Of a stretch of DNA of 64,000 nucleotides, positions 10,912 through 23,437 are shown piece by piece. Source of the DNA: Macrobrachium rosenbergii (taxonomy: Eukaryota; Arthropoda; Malacostraca; Decapoda; Palaemonidae). Position 1 is the first letter of the stretch, and every line of letters begins with the position of its first letter. Where the stretch lies: assembly GCF_040412425.1 (NCBI RefSeq), contig NC_089768.1, positions 3,770,001-3,834,000 of the forward strand, given 5' to 3'. Under the pieces are notes generated by a model. That model searched no databases. It was not told where the DNA came from and saw only the letters and a list, made by a program, of their open reading frames with translations. The position numbers and the translations under genes were made by a program.

Positions 10912-11219
10912 TATCCGGCTTACACGCGCCGGGTATTACGTAGAGACACTATTAACACATTGCCTTCTATGAGAGGTAAAATCACCAAGAGCGAAAAACT
11001 CCTCTTTTTTGGTTTTTAAAAAAAAACGCGAGAGAGACCCCCAACACGTCGGCCCCCGACACACACAGACTAATGGCCTCTCATGAAACAACTTTTATGC
11101 ATTTCACGGAAGATAGTTAAATAATATAATATCCAGGTAAAACGGCAATAATAATGAATTAAAGTTTTGAATTGTTCATACCTAATATACAGTGACTTAT
11201 ATATTTGACAAAGATAATC

Positions 11220-11430
11220 GCCTTTCCAATGACTGAATATTCAATCGAATTACCTAGTAACTGGATCTTCAACTATCCTGGAAGACATTAAATTACCATT
11301 CTTCATCCCAGTAGCGAGAAAGGAAGAGGATTTTAACCCATCAAGGCTGGGGCATTCAACTAACAAATGCCTCATAGTTAAGCAAACTAAGCAATCACTA
11401 CAACAGTTTTGAGCATCTCTCCTCACGTTG
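11220..11430 (-). pseudogene. LINE C-terminal fragment
   Basis: A minus-strand frame around 11420-11301 reads C-C-S-D-C-L-V-C-L-T-M-R-H-L-L-V-E-C-P-S. This matches the conserved C-terminal Cys/His motif (C-x2-C ... T-x-x-H-x-L-x-E-C-P) of Jockey/CR1-type ORF2 proteins. The stretch is short, without start or stop context, and is not contiguous with the RT fragment at 10161-10911, so it is probably from another copy. Confidence 0.5.
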
Positions 11431-11734
11431 CCTATGTGTAAGATGAGTATCCCTTATCCTTGGCTACCTCAGGCCATTTCCCACATCCTTGACTCAAAAC
11501 TTAGTCTCCACGAAGAGCTGACCAAGTTGTTTCTAGAATTTAATGATCACTGCCAACTATAATTTTATGAATACTGCCATGTCCTTAGTTTTCTTTTTTC
11601 TGAAAGAAAAAAAAAGCCTTACATGCTCTTGGCTAAGTCAATTATTTCTCCCAAGCTTCGTGCAAGTACGCAGCTCCAACAAAGATATTTAGTTTGATAA
11701 TTCTTTTCAGAGACACAAATAGTACAGAGTAAAC

Positions 11735-12546
11735 CAGGGGTTCACAGCTTTTTTAAACTGATGAGCACCCACCTGTTTTCTGGATAACTGTGAGAGCACC
11801 ACAGTAATTTTATAGTTTGAGAATTAAGATACAGTCCAATTAGTAAGTGAGAGACTTAGCCTTCGTTTATTTAAAGGTAATAACAATTTTAAATTACCTG
11901 CATTGAAGATTCAACAATAAATTTTTACTGCTTGGATGTTTATTCAAAGTTACTGACATTCACCAATCAGGTATATTTTACATAACTGTCATAGATACTA
12001 TAGTACTTTAGCGGCATACAATGATTCACAGATATCTTTACCTCTTAAGTCAGATTATATTGATATCTGAAAATGTAATTAAATGAGTTTTATTGTTCAA
12101 TAAGAAACTAAAACATACGTTTGCCTACTATCAATTATATTCCTCATTACGTTAATTATGTTGATATACGTGGAAAACTACAAAGAAAAAAAGTAAAAAT
12201 CATATTCATATGAAGCATTATTTCCAGAATACTGATACACAAGCTAATTATTTCAAATCTTGGACATTAAAAAAAAAATAATAATAGTTTGTGGATTCAG
12301 TCAGAACCTGATGCTGAACTGCTTTGGCTAGCTTTTCTATACTTGCCTCATCAGTGTTTGCCAAAGCAACTCGCAAGCAGTGTTATACATATACAAAACG
12401 AAAAAGGCGGAAGGGTATTTTAAATTCGGCAGTTAGGCCTACGAAGAGTTGGTGATCGTGAGCGCGATTTTAACTACTTCGAAAGAGCGCTGCCAGACCA
12501 TCAGAGAGCCCAGAGGTGCTCGCGAGCATAAGGTTGGGAACCCCAG
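11735..12546. mobile_element. hAT-type MITE, 812 bp, with exact 8-bp target duplication
   Basis: The element starts CAGGGGTTCACAGC and ends GGTTGGGAACCCCAG, giving imperfect terminal inverted repeats of about 14 bp that begin with CA. Identical 8-bp direct repeats GAGTAAAC flank it at 11727-11734 and 12547-12554. TIRs of the C-A-G-G-G-G-T-T-C type with 8-bp duplications are diagnostic of hAT transposition. No coding sequence is visible inside, so it is non-autonomous. Confidence 0.85.
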
Positions 12547-12761
12547 GAGTAAACGAAGAGTATTCTGCTATATATATATATAAAAAAAATAGTCAGAGGG
12601 GATAGGAGAGTGGGCTGCAAAACTGTGTTACAAAGAAACTGGAAAGTAAGCTATTGGAATGAATAGTTAGAAAAGCAGTTTATCACATCATGTGTGTAGT
12701 AAGGTTCTAAAGTGCCAATGGCCTTATATAGGGTGTAATTAAAATTCCATATATATATATA

Positions 12762-13484
12762 TGTAACGACCCGGGTGGGTCGTTATGCAGGTTCTTTAAC
12801 ATACTCAGGACGGGGCTGTCATGACTGACGGCAGATGCAACAAAACAAAGGAGGGGAAAACAACAAAAAGAATAAAGAAAGCTTAAAATTAATTTATTTA
12901 CAAAAATTTACAAGTGAGTCAGGTCTGGCAAAAAGATAAAAACCATAAATACAAAATGAAACAAAAGGCAGCTCTAAACAAAATCAAGTTAAACAAACAA
13001 AAAGTAGCTGTAAGAAAAAAAGGCAAAAATAAACAACAGCAGGCAGAAAAAAAACCAAACATACGTCCTCCATCGGGGCACCAAGACAGCCCTCAGCTGC
13101 ACAACAGGGACAAAAACCCATCAACCAGAAAACCCCGATGGAGACGTCAGGACAGCCTCACGCTGTCATCAAAGATGAGCAGCTCGTGGTCACACGACTA
13201 CTCATGGTCACACTCCACCTCTACGACGTGCTCCACTTCGTAGGCGTGCTCCAATTTGCTGCTCAAAAACTCGACCAACGTCGACTCCAAAAACTGCCTG
13301 CTGCTGCTGCCACAGCCGCTACTCTCGCTGCCCTACCAGACCCGACTGACGACAGAAAACCGGCAGCTCACCACGAAAGCATCAAAACAAAAAAAAAAAA
13401 AAAACTTGAAGGTAAGGAGGCAGCAATCCACAAAAGGGAACGAGCGGGGAACCAGCAGTTCCCGCAAAACCATCACTTAACGTG

Positions 13485-13487
<3 letters not shown>
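12762..13487. mobile_element. Probable solo LTR inserted in a TA microsatellite
   Basis: The block starts TGTAACGACCC and ends AACGTGACA, so it has TG...CA termini with a short inverted match (TGTAACG versus CGTGACA). It is flanked by ATATA on both sides; because both flanks are TA repeats, the duplication proves little. The interior is A-rich with no transposon protein motif, and its ORFs are low-complexity Lys/Gln. A GTAACGACCCGGGTGGGTCGTTA near-palindrome sits at its left end. Class inferred from termini and size only. Confidence 0.4.
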
Positions 13488-13540
<53 letters not shown>

Positions 13541-13564
13541 GTGTGTGTATGTATATATACAGTA

Positions 13565-13607
<43 letters not shown>

Positions 13608-13610
13608 TGT
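13488..13610. repeat. (TA)n/(TG)n microsatellite
   Basis: Alternating TA run of about 50 bp, then TG-rich and a second TA run, ending TGTGTGTGTATT. The two TA blocks are separated by a TGTGTGTATGTATATATACAG unit. Confidence 0.95.
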
Positions 13611-15549
13611 GTGTGTATTAACACCCGTGCAGCGACGTATCAGAGAAGGTAACAATAACTTCGTCGATCGCACGTGTGATAGTCACGGCTTTTCCATTGA
13701 AAAGCTCACTAAAATGTTTTCGTTGAGTCACACATGAGAGATCTGTATGCATGAGAAGACTGCGGACGAGACTTGCCTTACAGTGCCAGCTTCACCAACC
13801 ACAGGCTGCTGCCTATATGATCGTCACCAGTTCTCAAAAGTTAAGAGATCCATGGGTCAGTTTTCGTAGGGAAGTAGTGTTAGAAGACATACCTGGGCTT
13901 CCAGATATCTGGAAGAACTTTGATGTAAAAAATCAGGGGAGGAGATGTAACTGTTTCGACTGTGGAAAAATCTGAATTGAACTTTGCCTTTTCAACATGT
14001 TACCACAATGAGGTACTATTGCATTGCTTACATATGCAAGTTTTCATGTATGTAAATATAATTTTGTGAACTTAATGAGTCATTTGAAGCCTAATGTATG
14101 AAGATTTTATGTTTATAGTGTATTTTCACATGATTTATACCTATTATTTGTATTTCCGTTTGTCAGACTAAAATCGTACGTATTTTCGGTATGTCCGTAT
14201 ACTGTATTATGATAGCTACATGTTAACGCAGTTGTTTATTTGTTCAACTTAAACTTGTTTTCGTGAGTTATGCATTCTTTGGATGTTACCCATGGCTTTA
14301 TTGATGCCCTGGTTAATTTGTTAATAACTTTCAAGTATTCAGAATTGTAGAACTGTTTTATAACAGCTGGTTTTATCTTTTCATGACAACCCTGTGAAGT
14401 CACGAGTGCGTGTGTAATGTTATAGCTTTTCCTGCTTGATGTCTACTTTTCTTTGTGGTATTAATAACTTCTCATTTCTTATGTTTATATATAATATATT
14501 CCATGCTAGATATTAATAGTATTCGTAAAGGTTTTTCTTACCTGAATTCGGAGGTAGACTTTAAAGACTTGGCCGAAATATGAAAAGTCAAAGTTTCATC
14601 ATGACCATTTTAAATACATTTTATGCTTGTAGACTGACTGCTATAGTAATTATACGTGAAGAACATCTCATATAGTTAATGTTACTGACAGTGGTGTGAC
14701 ATGTTGACACGTTACTCTTTGAAGAGAAATGCAGGGTCAACGTCTTGCATATATCATTACGACTTGCATAGCCTATATCATTACGAACACAACGATTTCC
14801 TGTTAATGTTATGCTTATGATAACAAATCATGTACACGAACTGTAACTTATTTTAGACTCATACAAGACACGCATGCTCTAAGATGGACCTTCAGTGATT
14901 TTTGCGTAAACCGAAGCCCTCATTTCCGCCAACGTCAGAACGAGATGATGCAAATTTTTTTTTAAGAGGTAAAATACTCAATGCCACCATGTTCATAAAT
15001 ATGCGCTCACTTTCTAAGAAAAACACCTGTCCGTCGGTGCATAAGATTTGTAAATTTCCCTGAGTATAGTGAGTTTATAGATGATAAAATTATTAACTCG
15101 TATTTCGGGGAGATGATTTTATATCACATACTATCATACAGCAGAAGTGGGAATGTTGCAAGTTTAGATTTGCAGTGAAGAGCAGGGCAAGGCAAAAGGT
15201 CACTTGCTTAGGCAGTGATTGTTGCCTTGGTTACGCGGAAAAGGGAAGACGCAGATTCTATGGTAATGTAGTTTCTGTCTTTTTATGGGTTTTGCAGCGA
15301 ATGAGAGATCGTTCTAGCGGGATCCAGCTTGATCTCGCAGCAGCAAAGTGACCGCGTCGCAAAAGTTTTCTGTTTAGATAAAACTTTAAAATAAGCCCGC
15401 CAATCACGATAAATAGTTACTGTAGGTCACGTTTCTATAGCAGGTATAACTGAATATCAAATAAACAATTATATCGCTGTTCGCTGAGACGAGACAAATT
15501 AGTGAATTATATCTTTACATATATTAAAATATCTTTATATATCCACTCA
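13611..15549. other. AT-rich intergenic DNA, nothing recognised
   Basis: Contains one 74-codon + strand ORF (13751-13975) without recognisable motifs and many short AT-rich frames. No terminal repeats, RNA gene or protein domain could be identified. Confidence 0.45.
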
Positions 15550-15639
15550 CTTTCATATATGTGTGTGTATGTATGTATGTATGTATGTATATATACATAC
15601 ATATATATATACGTATGTATGTATGTATATATACATACA

Positions 15640-15693
<54 letters not shown>

Positions 15694-15725
15694 ATAAGGT
15701 GTGTGTGTATGTATGTATGTAGCAT
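15550..15725. repeat. Compound TATG/CATA/TA microsatellite
   Basis: Runs of TATG and CATA alternate as short palindromes (for example GTATATATAC), followed by about 45 bp of pure TA and a further GTGTGTATG block. Confidence 0.95.
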
Positions 15726-15800
15726 ATTAGTGCCGTTCGTGATTGATGAATTTTCTCACAAATTTGTATTGTAATTAATCTAAAGTCTGAGTGTGGGCTA

Positions 15801-15837
15801 ATACACACACACACACACACACAGGCCTATATATACA

Positions 15838-15908
<71 letters not shown>

Positions 15909-15909
15909 A
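15801..15909. repeat. (AC)n-(TA)n-(TG)n microsatellite
   Basis: About 20 bp of AC, a short unique stretch, then about 48 bp of TA and 22 bp of TG. It lies just left of the Penelope element. Confidence 0.95.
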
Positions 15910-15960
15910 ATGTATGTATAACTGCATCACGAAAATATGGAACGTGATGAATATATAAAT

Positions 15961-16547
15961 AAAGATAAAATCCACGAAGGAAACTGAAACACTGGAGTGC
16001 TGCGAGGCCTTTCGACACTTACGTCCTTTACTTAGCAGACTGAAGAAATATAAGAGTAAGTTTACAAAGAAAGCTCATATAAATGACAGATGGGGATTAT
16101 AAAGGAAAACATATGTACCTGGAATCCAACACAATTGAAGAATTAGTAGAACTGCCAAAACAGGGTTAAATATTTAAGAGGTTTTACAAAGTATTAGGAT
16201 CAACCGTTCAGAAGCAGGGACAGGACAATAAAAGATTATACAGGGTCGTGACTGACCACCCAAGAAATATTAGTACAACAAAATAAAAAATTATATTAAA
16301 CATACGGATATTTAGAAAATTTATATCGAGTAACTAACTTGTAATTAAGTCAGTGATTTTATCTTTTAGGTCATTCTTGAACATTTTTCGAATACAGGGG
16401 TCCAAATAATACATGCCAGGGATAAGGTTAAAATTACAGCTGGAAGTAGGCTGGATAACAGCGGACTCCAATAGATTTCTTGAAGAGAAATCTTTCGATC
16501 TGGCAGTCACTGAACTTTCAGTCCAATTTATCCCGTGAGAGTTTTCA
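15961..16547. repeat. Left arm of the Penelope inverted repeat
   Basis: About 590 bp matching the reverse complement of 17528-18161 at high identity, covering the 3' non-coding region and the GIY-YIG C-terminus. Arms pair from AAAGATAAAATCCAC (left) to AAACTCTCAC (centre). Confidence 0.85.
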
Positions 16548-16700
16548 CTTAAATGAATGAATATAGCATTGGATGCTTGTCCAGTTTTGACTGAATACTT
16601 ATGATGCTTAATACGTACATCTAAATCTTTGCTAGATTGGCCAATATACAAAGAGGGGCAGTCCAAACACGGAATTTTATATATGTTGTTGTTTTCTTTA
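16334..16700 (-). pseudogene. Penelope GIY-YIG endonuclease domain
   Basis: A minus-strand frame of 110 residues from 16666 contains D-C-P-S-L-Y-I-G-Q-S-S-K-D-L-D-V-R-I-K-H-H, the Y-I-G half of the GIY-YIG nuclease signature with the Penelope-type spacing and downstream H-H-K-Y. It ends at a stop at 16334. This domain makes the target-DNA nick for Penelope retrotransposition. It is out of frame with the RT block, with a gap at 16667-16776, so the polyprotein is broken here. The final third is repeated in the inverted arm. Confidence 0.75.
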
Positions 16701-16776
16701 GGGCTATTTTTATTAACATTCTTTTGAGTGTGTTATTATAAGAAAAAACGAGGGTGACATTAAAAGGTTTTAAAAA

Positions 16777-17527
16777 TTATTTTATGTTTTCAAACCCACT
16801 AAAATAAGGCAAGTTAAGAATGTTCTTAGGGGTTTCTTTCTTCATGTTACTTTCACTATAAAACTTTTTATGGGCTTTGTAATAACAAATATCTAGTATA
16901 TGTGAAGGATAACATAAATCTGTCCCTATTTTTCTTATGTATTCAATTTCTTGAGCCAAATACTGGGGACTGACAATACGCAAAGCTCGTAAAAACATGA
17001 AGGAAAAAATTGATATTTTGATGTTAAGGTGATGGCCTGAATAAAAATGGACATAAGTTAAGTTGTTGGTTGGTTTCCTATAAATACTGAATTTGCATTG
17101 AAATGATTCTCTATGTATTAAAACATCTAAGAAAGGGAGGCAATTATCTTTTTCTAATTCTAACGTAAACTTAATGGATGGTACCTGGTTATTCAAATTA
17201 GAGAGTAAATCATTTGCATCAATACCAGCAGGCAAAACAGCAAAAATATCGTCAACATACCTATACCACTTTAAAGGAGTATAAATGATATTAGGTATAT
17301 ATCGTTTTTCAAAGAATTCCATGTACAAGTTTGAGAGGAGTGGCGATAGAGGGTTGCCCATTGCCATACCAAATATTTGTTGGTAAAATGCACCATTGAA
17401 TATAAGCTTACAATCACAGATGCACAACCTAGTGAGAGAAATAATGTGACTTACAGGTAGAGGTAATTCGTGATGGATTAATTCATTACTAAGATAATCT
17501 AAAATAAAATCTATAGGGACTTTAGTA

Positions 17528-17538
<11 letters not shown>
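16777..17538 (-). pseudogene. Penelope reverse transcriptase, N-terminally truncated
   Basis: 253 codons of RT on the minus strand. Motifs in order: the finger/palm segment ending M-A-M-G-N-P-L-S-P-L-L-S-N-L (about residue 60), then the catalytic Y-V-D-D-I-F-A-V-L box (about residue 92), then F-L-D-V-L-I-H and R-K-P-T-N-N-L-T thumb-like motifs typical of Penelope and telomerase-like RTs. No ATG start: upstream of about 17530 the sequence switches to the inverted arm, so the N-terminal part of the protein is missing. The end of the block is open to 16777. Confidence 0.85.
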
Positions 17539-18390
<852 letters not shown>

Positions 18391-18395
<5 letters not shown>

Positions 18396-19010
18396 TGTGA
18401 AGTTACCACGATCATGAATTTAGATGTGAAGTCCCCCTCACCACAAAAGATTCCGATTCAGAAAAGGATACAGGGACTTATTGTAATTTCCTTACTCACC
18501 CCAGGTCAAATACTTCAGCAATTAGGAGGTCCATCTGTAACAGCATTTTGCCTCTCCAGACTTCTAATCTTGAAAGGGTCCTCAGAATCCTCTAATGCAA
18601 GCTACCATACCCATGAGGTTAATATTTAGGAGACTGCAAGGCAGAGACAACTGGTGCAACATGTGGGGGCATTGTTTGTGCAATATTGATGAGGCTTCTG
18701 TGCAAGTCTAAAGTAATTCCTTGAGTTGAGATAGCAATGGAAGACTGAATGGAGAAATACCTTTTGCCAGGTAAAACGTCTTATAACTGAATTTATATTA
18801 TCTCAATAGGTCATTTTGCGCAATAAAATTCAAGGCCATATTCGCTGCCAAGCTCATCCTGTAATTACTAAATCAGGGACTACCCATTTATGATTACATC
18901 CATAATAGTAACTATTCTGTATACTTTATCAGCAGGCTCCTGGACATGACTACCGACAACGAAGCAAATCATGACTATCGGCCAGAGACGGGAGTCGCAC
19001 CTTTACCCAC
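18391..19010. other. Unassigned intergenic DNA
   Basis: No domain-bearing ORF, terminal repeat or RNA gene seen. Confidence 0.4.
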
Positions 19011-19319
19011 CAGGGGCGTCATTTCAGATTTTTGATGGCGGGGGGGGGGGAGGCGGTTTGGCGAACGAAGCGAACCTAATCACCTGGGGGTTTTTGATTT
19101 TGAGCTATTTTACGTGCCTTTTGAAGCACATAAAATAGATAGCTAGATAGAAAGATATAGCCTAACTTAATGTGATGACACATTTGAATTTCGGTAGGAA
19201 TAATGGAAAACCAGCTGCTGTTACTTCTTGGGGCTTGGTGGGGTGAGGGGAGCAAGTTGAGGCTTGAGGGGACATCTTGAGCCTTGGGGGGGCAGTTGCC
19301 CCCCTAAATGACGCCCCTG
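19011..19319. mobile_element. hAT-type MITE, 309 bp, perfect 14-bp terminal inverted repeats
   Basis: It starts CAGGGGCGTCATTT and ends AAATGACGCCCCTG, an exact 14-bp inverted repeat. The flanks are TTACCCAC (19003-19010) and TTGCCCAC (19320-19327), an 8-bp target duplication with one mismatch. The interior is G-rich with no ORF. Eight-bp duplication plus C-A-G-G termini indicates hAT mobilisation. Confidence 0.85.
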
Positions 19320-19741
19320 TTGCCCACGCCCTTTACTGCAAGCCGCAGCATAGGACACATCCTATGGAGCACTAGGAATGCCTATACTGCTGCCCAGACC
19401 ACCAGCAAAAGAATGGGATCTGCCAACCAATAGAAATTCAGCACCCCAATGACGTCATGCTCAAAATTCAAATGTCGGCATGCGGTGATAAAAACCCTGT
19501 ATGTCAATTTGTAATCCAGTCCTGAAGACGCCACCGAGAGATGGGGAAACAGTCCATCAACTAGAAAAAAAAGTAAATGAAAAGAATCATGAATAATTTT
19601 TCCCTATTCCTGTGAAGCTTGCCTGAAGAGAAAAAGAAAAAGTATAGACTGATTCAAGGTCTTGATAAAAAGATAGCATCGGCGACCAGTGCCATTAATT
19701 AGTAGAAATTGCATAAGAGAGAAAATATGCCCAAATATGAT

Positions 19742-19742
19742 A

Positions 19743-19830
<88 letters not shown>
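19742..19830. repeat. (TA)n microsatellite
   Basis: About 88 bp of uninterrupted TA. Confidence 0.97.
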
Positions 19831-19832
<2 letters not shown>

Positions 19833-20229
19833 TGTGTACATATATATACATATGAGTGTGTGTGTCTGTGTGCAAGATTGTAACTTCGGTTACAGGAATA
19901 AAAACGTGATATAAAATGTAAGCAGAGTACATACAACTGAATAAAAAGGATTACAAAGAAAACTGAAGGAGTGTTTAACCATTTAATGCATACAAAGGAC
20001 ATTACATATGAGGCTGATCTTCGGATGAGGAACATGTGTTCTGGATTACCCAAGTACCGGGAAAAAAAACGCGTATTGGGGTCAAGAATATATTAAAACG
20101 GACTTTTAGACACAGTAGCATTACTACTTGTCAGTATACCACTATGGGACTAATCAGCTGTGCGTGATTTTTCATTTAGATTTACAAAAACGGGCATTAT
20201 ATTTTTGACCAGTGTAAGTGACTTCGTTG

Positions 20230-20760
20230 ATTTAGTTCTTATATCATTTCCTTACTCACCTGGCCCAAAATAAATTGTATCACAGTCCGTACGTGGGATT
20301 TTATAAATTATATTGTTATTCCGTTGATGAGAGTATTTTATTAGCATGTTTTCTGCGGAGCTATATGAAACGATTACATCTACACTGAAATTTTTAACAA
20401 TGATTTCATAAGTTAAAAGCAGGTGAAATAATGTAAAAAAAAAAAAAAGCGTTTTTTAGTGTTATTGCATGAAATATCAAATTTATTCTGAATATTTTCA
20501 ACTCTGATTTGATAGAGGGATTCAAAGCTGGTGAAATAAGGCAAGCAAAGGGAGTTCTTGAGGAATTCTTTCTTCCTGTCACTTTAATTATAGAATATCT
20601 TCCTAGTTTCATTATAGCAAGAATCCCAAATTTGATCTGGATAGCACAGAATATTAGAACCCATAGTTCTAATATTCTGTAGTTCGTTATGAGGACTGGC
20701 AACACTTACTGTTCTCAGGAATAATGAAGTGACTACAAAGACTTTATATTACTATGATAT
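20230..20760 (-). pseudogene. Degenerate second Penelope fragment
   Basis: Minus-strand frames recall the C-terminal RT and start of GIY-YIG of the element at 16-18 kb. The order S-P-H-N-E-L-Q-N-I-R (20705-20670), then I-L-C-Y-P-D-Q-I-W-D-S-C-Y and L-P-Y-F-T-S-F-E-S (about 20540-20510), parallels S-P-Q-Y-L-A-Q-E-I-E-Y-I-R, L-C-Y-P-S-H-I-L-D-I-C-Y and L-P-Y-F-S-G-F-E-N in the intact copy. Near 20270 a D-C-D-T-I-Y-F-G motif looks like a decayed Y-I-G box. Multiple frameshifts and stops show it is old. Confidence 0.6.
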
Positions 20761-20899
20761 CCTGAAATACTCGCATATGTTGCATAAGTTAGATTAGTTG
20801 TTGCTCTTCTACATATGCTAAATTAGCACTGAGAAGGTTCACTTGTATTAACTTTGCATGCCTGTAGCGCATTTTCTTTGGGTCAGACAAGTAAGGGAA

Positions 20900-21690
20900 T
20901 TAAACTTTCAAAATAAATCAGCTCGTTGAAATACTTGTGACGTGGGATATCGCTCTCTCATCTTGGTAGTAACTTACCTCATACTGTTTTGGAAAGTAAG
21001 AACAAATTTAGAAAGATTTGTCGATTGTGAGGTTCTGATTTTAGTTAGGAAATTCATCAGTGACCACTGATTCAACAACGGTAAAATAACTTGGCGCCAG
21101 GTCACTGTACAACTCTAAAATCTGCGTATGCAGTCGCTAGGCTGAGATACATTAGCTGCTCAGGACTAATACAATAACATAATAGCGATAGATCTGCGTG
21201 TGCTTGTGTACGCGTTCTTCTTACTGGGTTTATCAAGAAAGGGTGGGTGAATATTCTTACTTTTTCAGATATAAAGACCGTGTTATTAAACATAACAACA
21301 GTAGCGATAGCTATAAAACATTATAATCTTTTTAACTGATATTTATGATTCTCACTCAATTTATTCTTAAAACGACCTCACTAAGCAACCTGCTCAACTT
21401 TCTTATGAACGTCTAGTAGCAACGCATATCCCCTCCCTTGTACTTTGAAGGAATAGCAACTATGGCAAAAATCCCTAATTAAGTTTTGAAGATGAGGAAA
21501 CGAGGACTGATTTTTTTTCTTGCCTGAGGAAGTCAGTAAACAACAGGTGGTTTTTAACGAGTTCCCGTAAGACCTGTTTTGCTTTGCAAAGCATTGCAGA
21601 CCTTGTCAACAAATCAGCTTCCTGTGAGAGCCGCTGAGCACTCCACTGCTCGTTACTTCCTCTACGGCTGAAGGCTAAATCGCAAAGAGC
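20900..21690. other. Upstream flank of the crustin gene
   Basis: Non-coding, AT-rich. I looked for kB-type immune response sites (GGGRNNYYCC) and saw no convincing match. Cis-control beyond the TATA box cannot be assigned by eye. Confidence 0.3.
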
Positions 21691-21695
21691 AGTGG

Positions 21696-21702
21696 TATAT
21701 AT
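21696..21702 (+). promoter_or_regulatory. TATA box of the crustin gene
   Basis: TATATAT followed by a GC-rich GGGGGCGAG stretch. About 30 bp downstream lies TATCATC at about 21722-21728, a reasonable arthropod initiator-type start. That gives a 5' UTR of about 64 nt to the ATG at 21790. A lone TATA in otherwise non-repetitive DNA, correctly spaced from a signal-peptide gene, supports the call. Confidence 0.55.
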
Positions 21703-21789
21703 GGGGGCGAGCAGCTCATAGTATCATCATCCCAAGAAACCAGAGCTCACCGAACGGGCTGTCCTACGCTCACCAGTTAGTCAGACGGA

Positions 21790-21917
21790 ATGGTGAGGAT
21801 CTGCGCAGATTTTCTGAACAGTATTGCTGATTCTTGTTATCCAAGACGCCACCCCATTTAACAACATTTTCTCCGTAATAATATACATATACATAAACTT
21901 ACACATCTATCTATCAT

Positions 21918-21989
<72 letters not shown>

Positions 21990-22003
21990 TATATATCTAT
22001 ATC

Positions 22004-22071
<68 letters not shown>

Positions 22072-22085
22072 ATACATATATATTA

Positions 22086-22166
<81 letters not shown>

Positions 22167-23401
22167 ATATTTATAAAGTTTGTGAAATCTTATCTTGAGA
22201 TTTATCCGAGTATTTTTAAATGATCTAAACTAGCATGGTTTTGTCATCATAAGAACGCTTATGCTTATCTTTTTATGGTAATAGGTGAGAGAAATACATA
22301 TTTAGTATGAAGTGCATATTTTACAGTTTACTGAAGTTGAATTATGGCGGTATTTTGTGCTGGTGAAAAAGTTTTTTTTAATAATCCTTATATACAATGT
22401 TATCGTCATAGCCACATTTGATTGGCTTATGCTGCAGTCTTCATCTGTTCTTTTGGCGCTGAAAGAATATTAGTTTGCAGTGACTCCCCCCCCTCTCTCT
22501 CATTAAGATTCTTTTCAACATTAATAACATTATATATTAAATACACAATAAAGTAAGGTGTTTAACTTCTTTAATTACGATTACAAATATCAGAGGTTAT
22601 CGATGACGTCGACCTCTCCTCACATTATCATCTTGTGTGATATTTCCTGCTGTGTGCAGGTCTAGCTCAGTATTTTCTTTGCAAGAAGAAATTTTAAAGA
22701 TATTTTCTTGCTGAAAGTTTGTTTTACCTTTCAGCTAGCCGTAACTCATGTGTATCTCAAATGCTGTTAATTTTTTCTCATTGCAACATGAGGTGAAACC
22801 ACTTTACATAAGAACGTGTTACTGGTCAAAATTTCCAACAGCCTTGGACTTACAGAATATTGTTGCCTCTATTCGACAGCATACGAGAGCGATTTTCGTT
22901 TTCTTGGCGTTGACCTACAACTGCCACGCAGCGATAGCGCCTGTGGAGCCAGTTCCAGTTTTCCAGACCGTCAACCAGCTCTTCCAGCCGTTCGGTGAGC
23001 CCGATCCTTCTTTATCTACAAACCCTGGCTTTGACCCTTCGCTTGTACCAAACATTCAGCCAGGCCTAGGTGAGGGACTTCAGCGTGCCGCTGGGTCAGC
23101 TCATTTAGGAGTAGTTGCCAACGTGAGTCCTCAACTTCAAGCGATCACGAAGCAGACTGGTGCTTGCACCAGCTGGTGCCGCACTAACCAAGGACAAGTT
23201 TTCTGTTGTGAAAATGACATCGTCAGTCCCCACATTCCAATCATTAAGCCTGGTCGTTGTCCCCCTGTGGCACCTGTTTGCCAAAAAGCTCTTCCCTTAG
23301 TTGATGCTTGTAGGAGTGACCGCCATTGCGAGGGAGATGCCAAGTGCTGTTACGATCCCTGCAGAAACCATAGGATCTGCTCAGCACCTGCTCCTCTCTG
23401 A
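21790..23401 (+). CDS. Crustin-type antimicrobial peptide precursor (WAP domain), two coding exons
   Basis: Secreted cationic antimicrobial/protease-inhibitor-type peptide of decapod haemocytes. Exon 1 contributes only the ATG (21790-21792), followed at once by donor GTGAGG; intron 21793-22879; exon 2 22880-23401. Both boundaries are phase 0. The spliced precursor is 174 residues. Residues 1-18 ([18 protein letters not shown]) form a clean signal peptide cut at A|A. Residues 19-96 are Pro/Gly/Val-rich without Gly repeats. Cysteines at 97, 101, 110, 111 make the crustin Cys-rich segment. Cysteines at 128, 135, 145, 151, 157, 158, 162, 168 form the eight-Cys WAP core. These twelve cysteines are the crustin signature. 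The long non-glycine spacer is unlike classical type I or Gly-rich type II. The exon 2 frame is open upstream to 22748, but that ATG would bury the signal peptide. Splicing is inferred, not proven. Confidence 0.88.
21919..22166. repeat. (TA)n-(TG)n microsatellite in crustin intron 1
   Basis: About 210 bp of interrupted TA followed by about 30 bp of TG. Lies wholly within the predicted intron. Confidence 0.95.
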
Positions 23402-23437
23402 TGATCACGATATTACCTCTTATTTTATTCTTTTTAT

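Noticed and set aside
12914..13485. Lys/Gln-rich ORFs as a host gene
   Set aside because: Low-complexity A-rich translation within a probable solo LTR; no domain, no splice context.
22748..22879. ATG at 22748 as the crustin start
   Set aside because: It would place 44 unrelated residues before the signal peptide. The ATG at 21790 with a donor site, plus acceptor at 22878-22879, gives a normal secretory precursor behind a TATA box.
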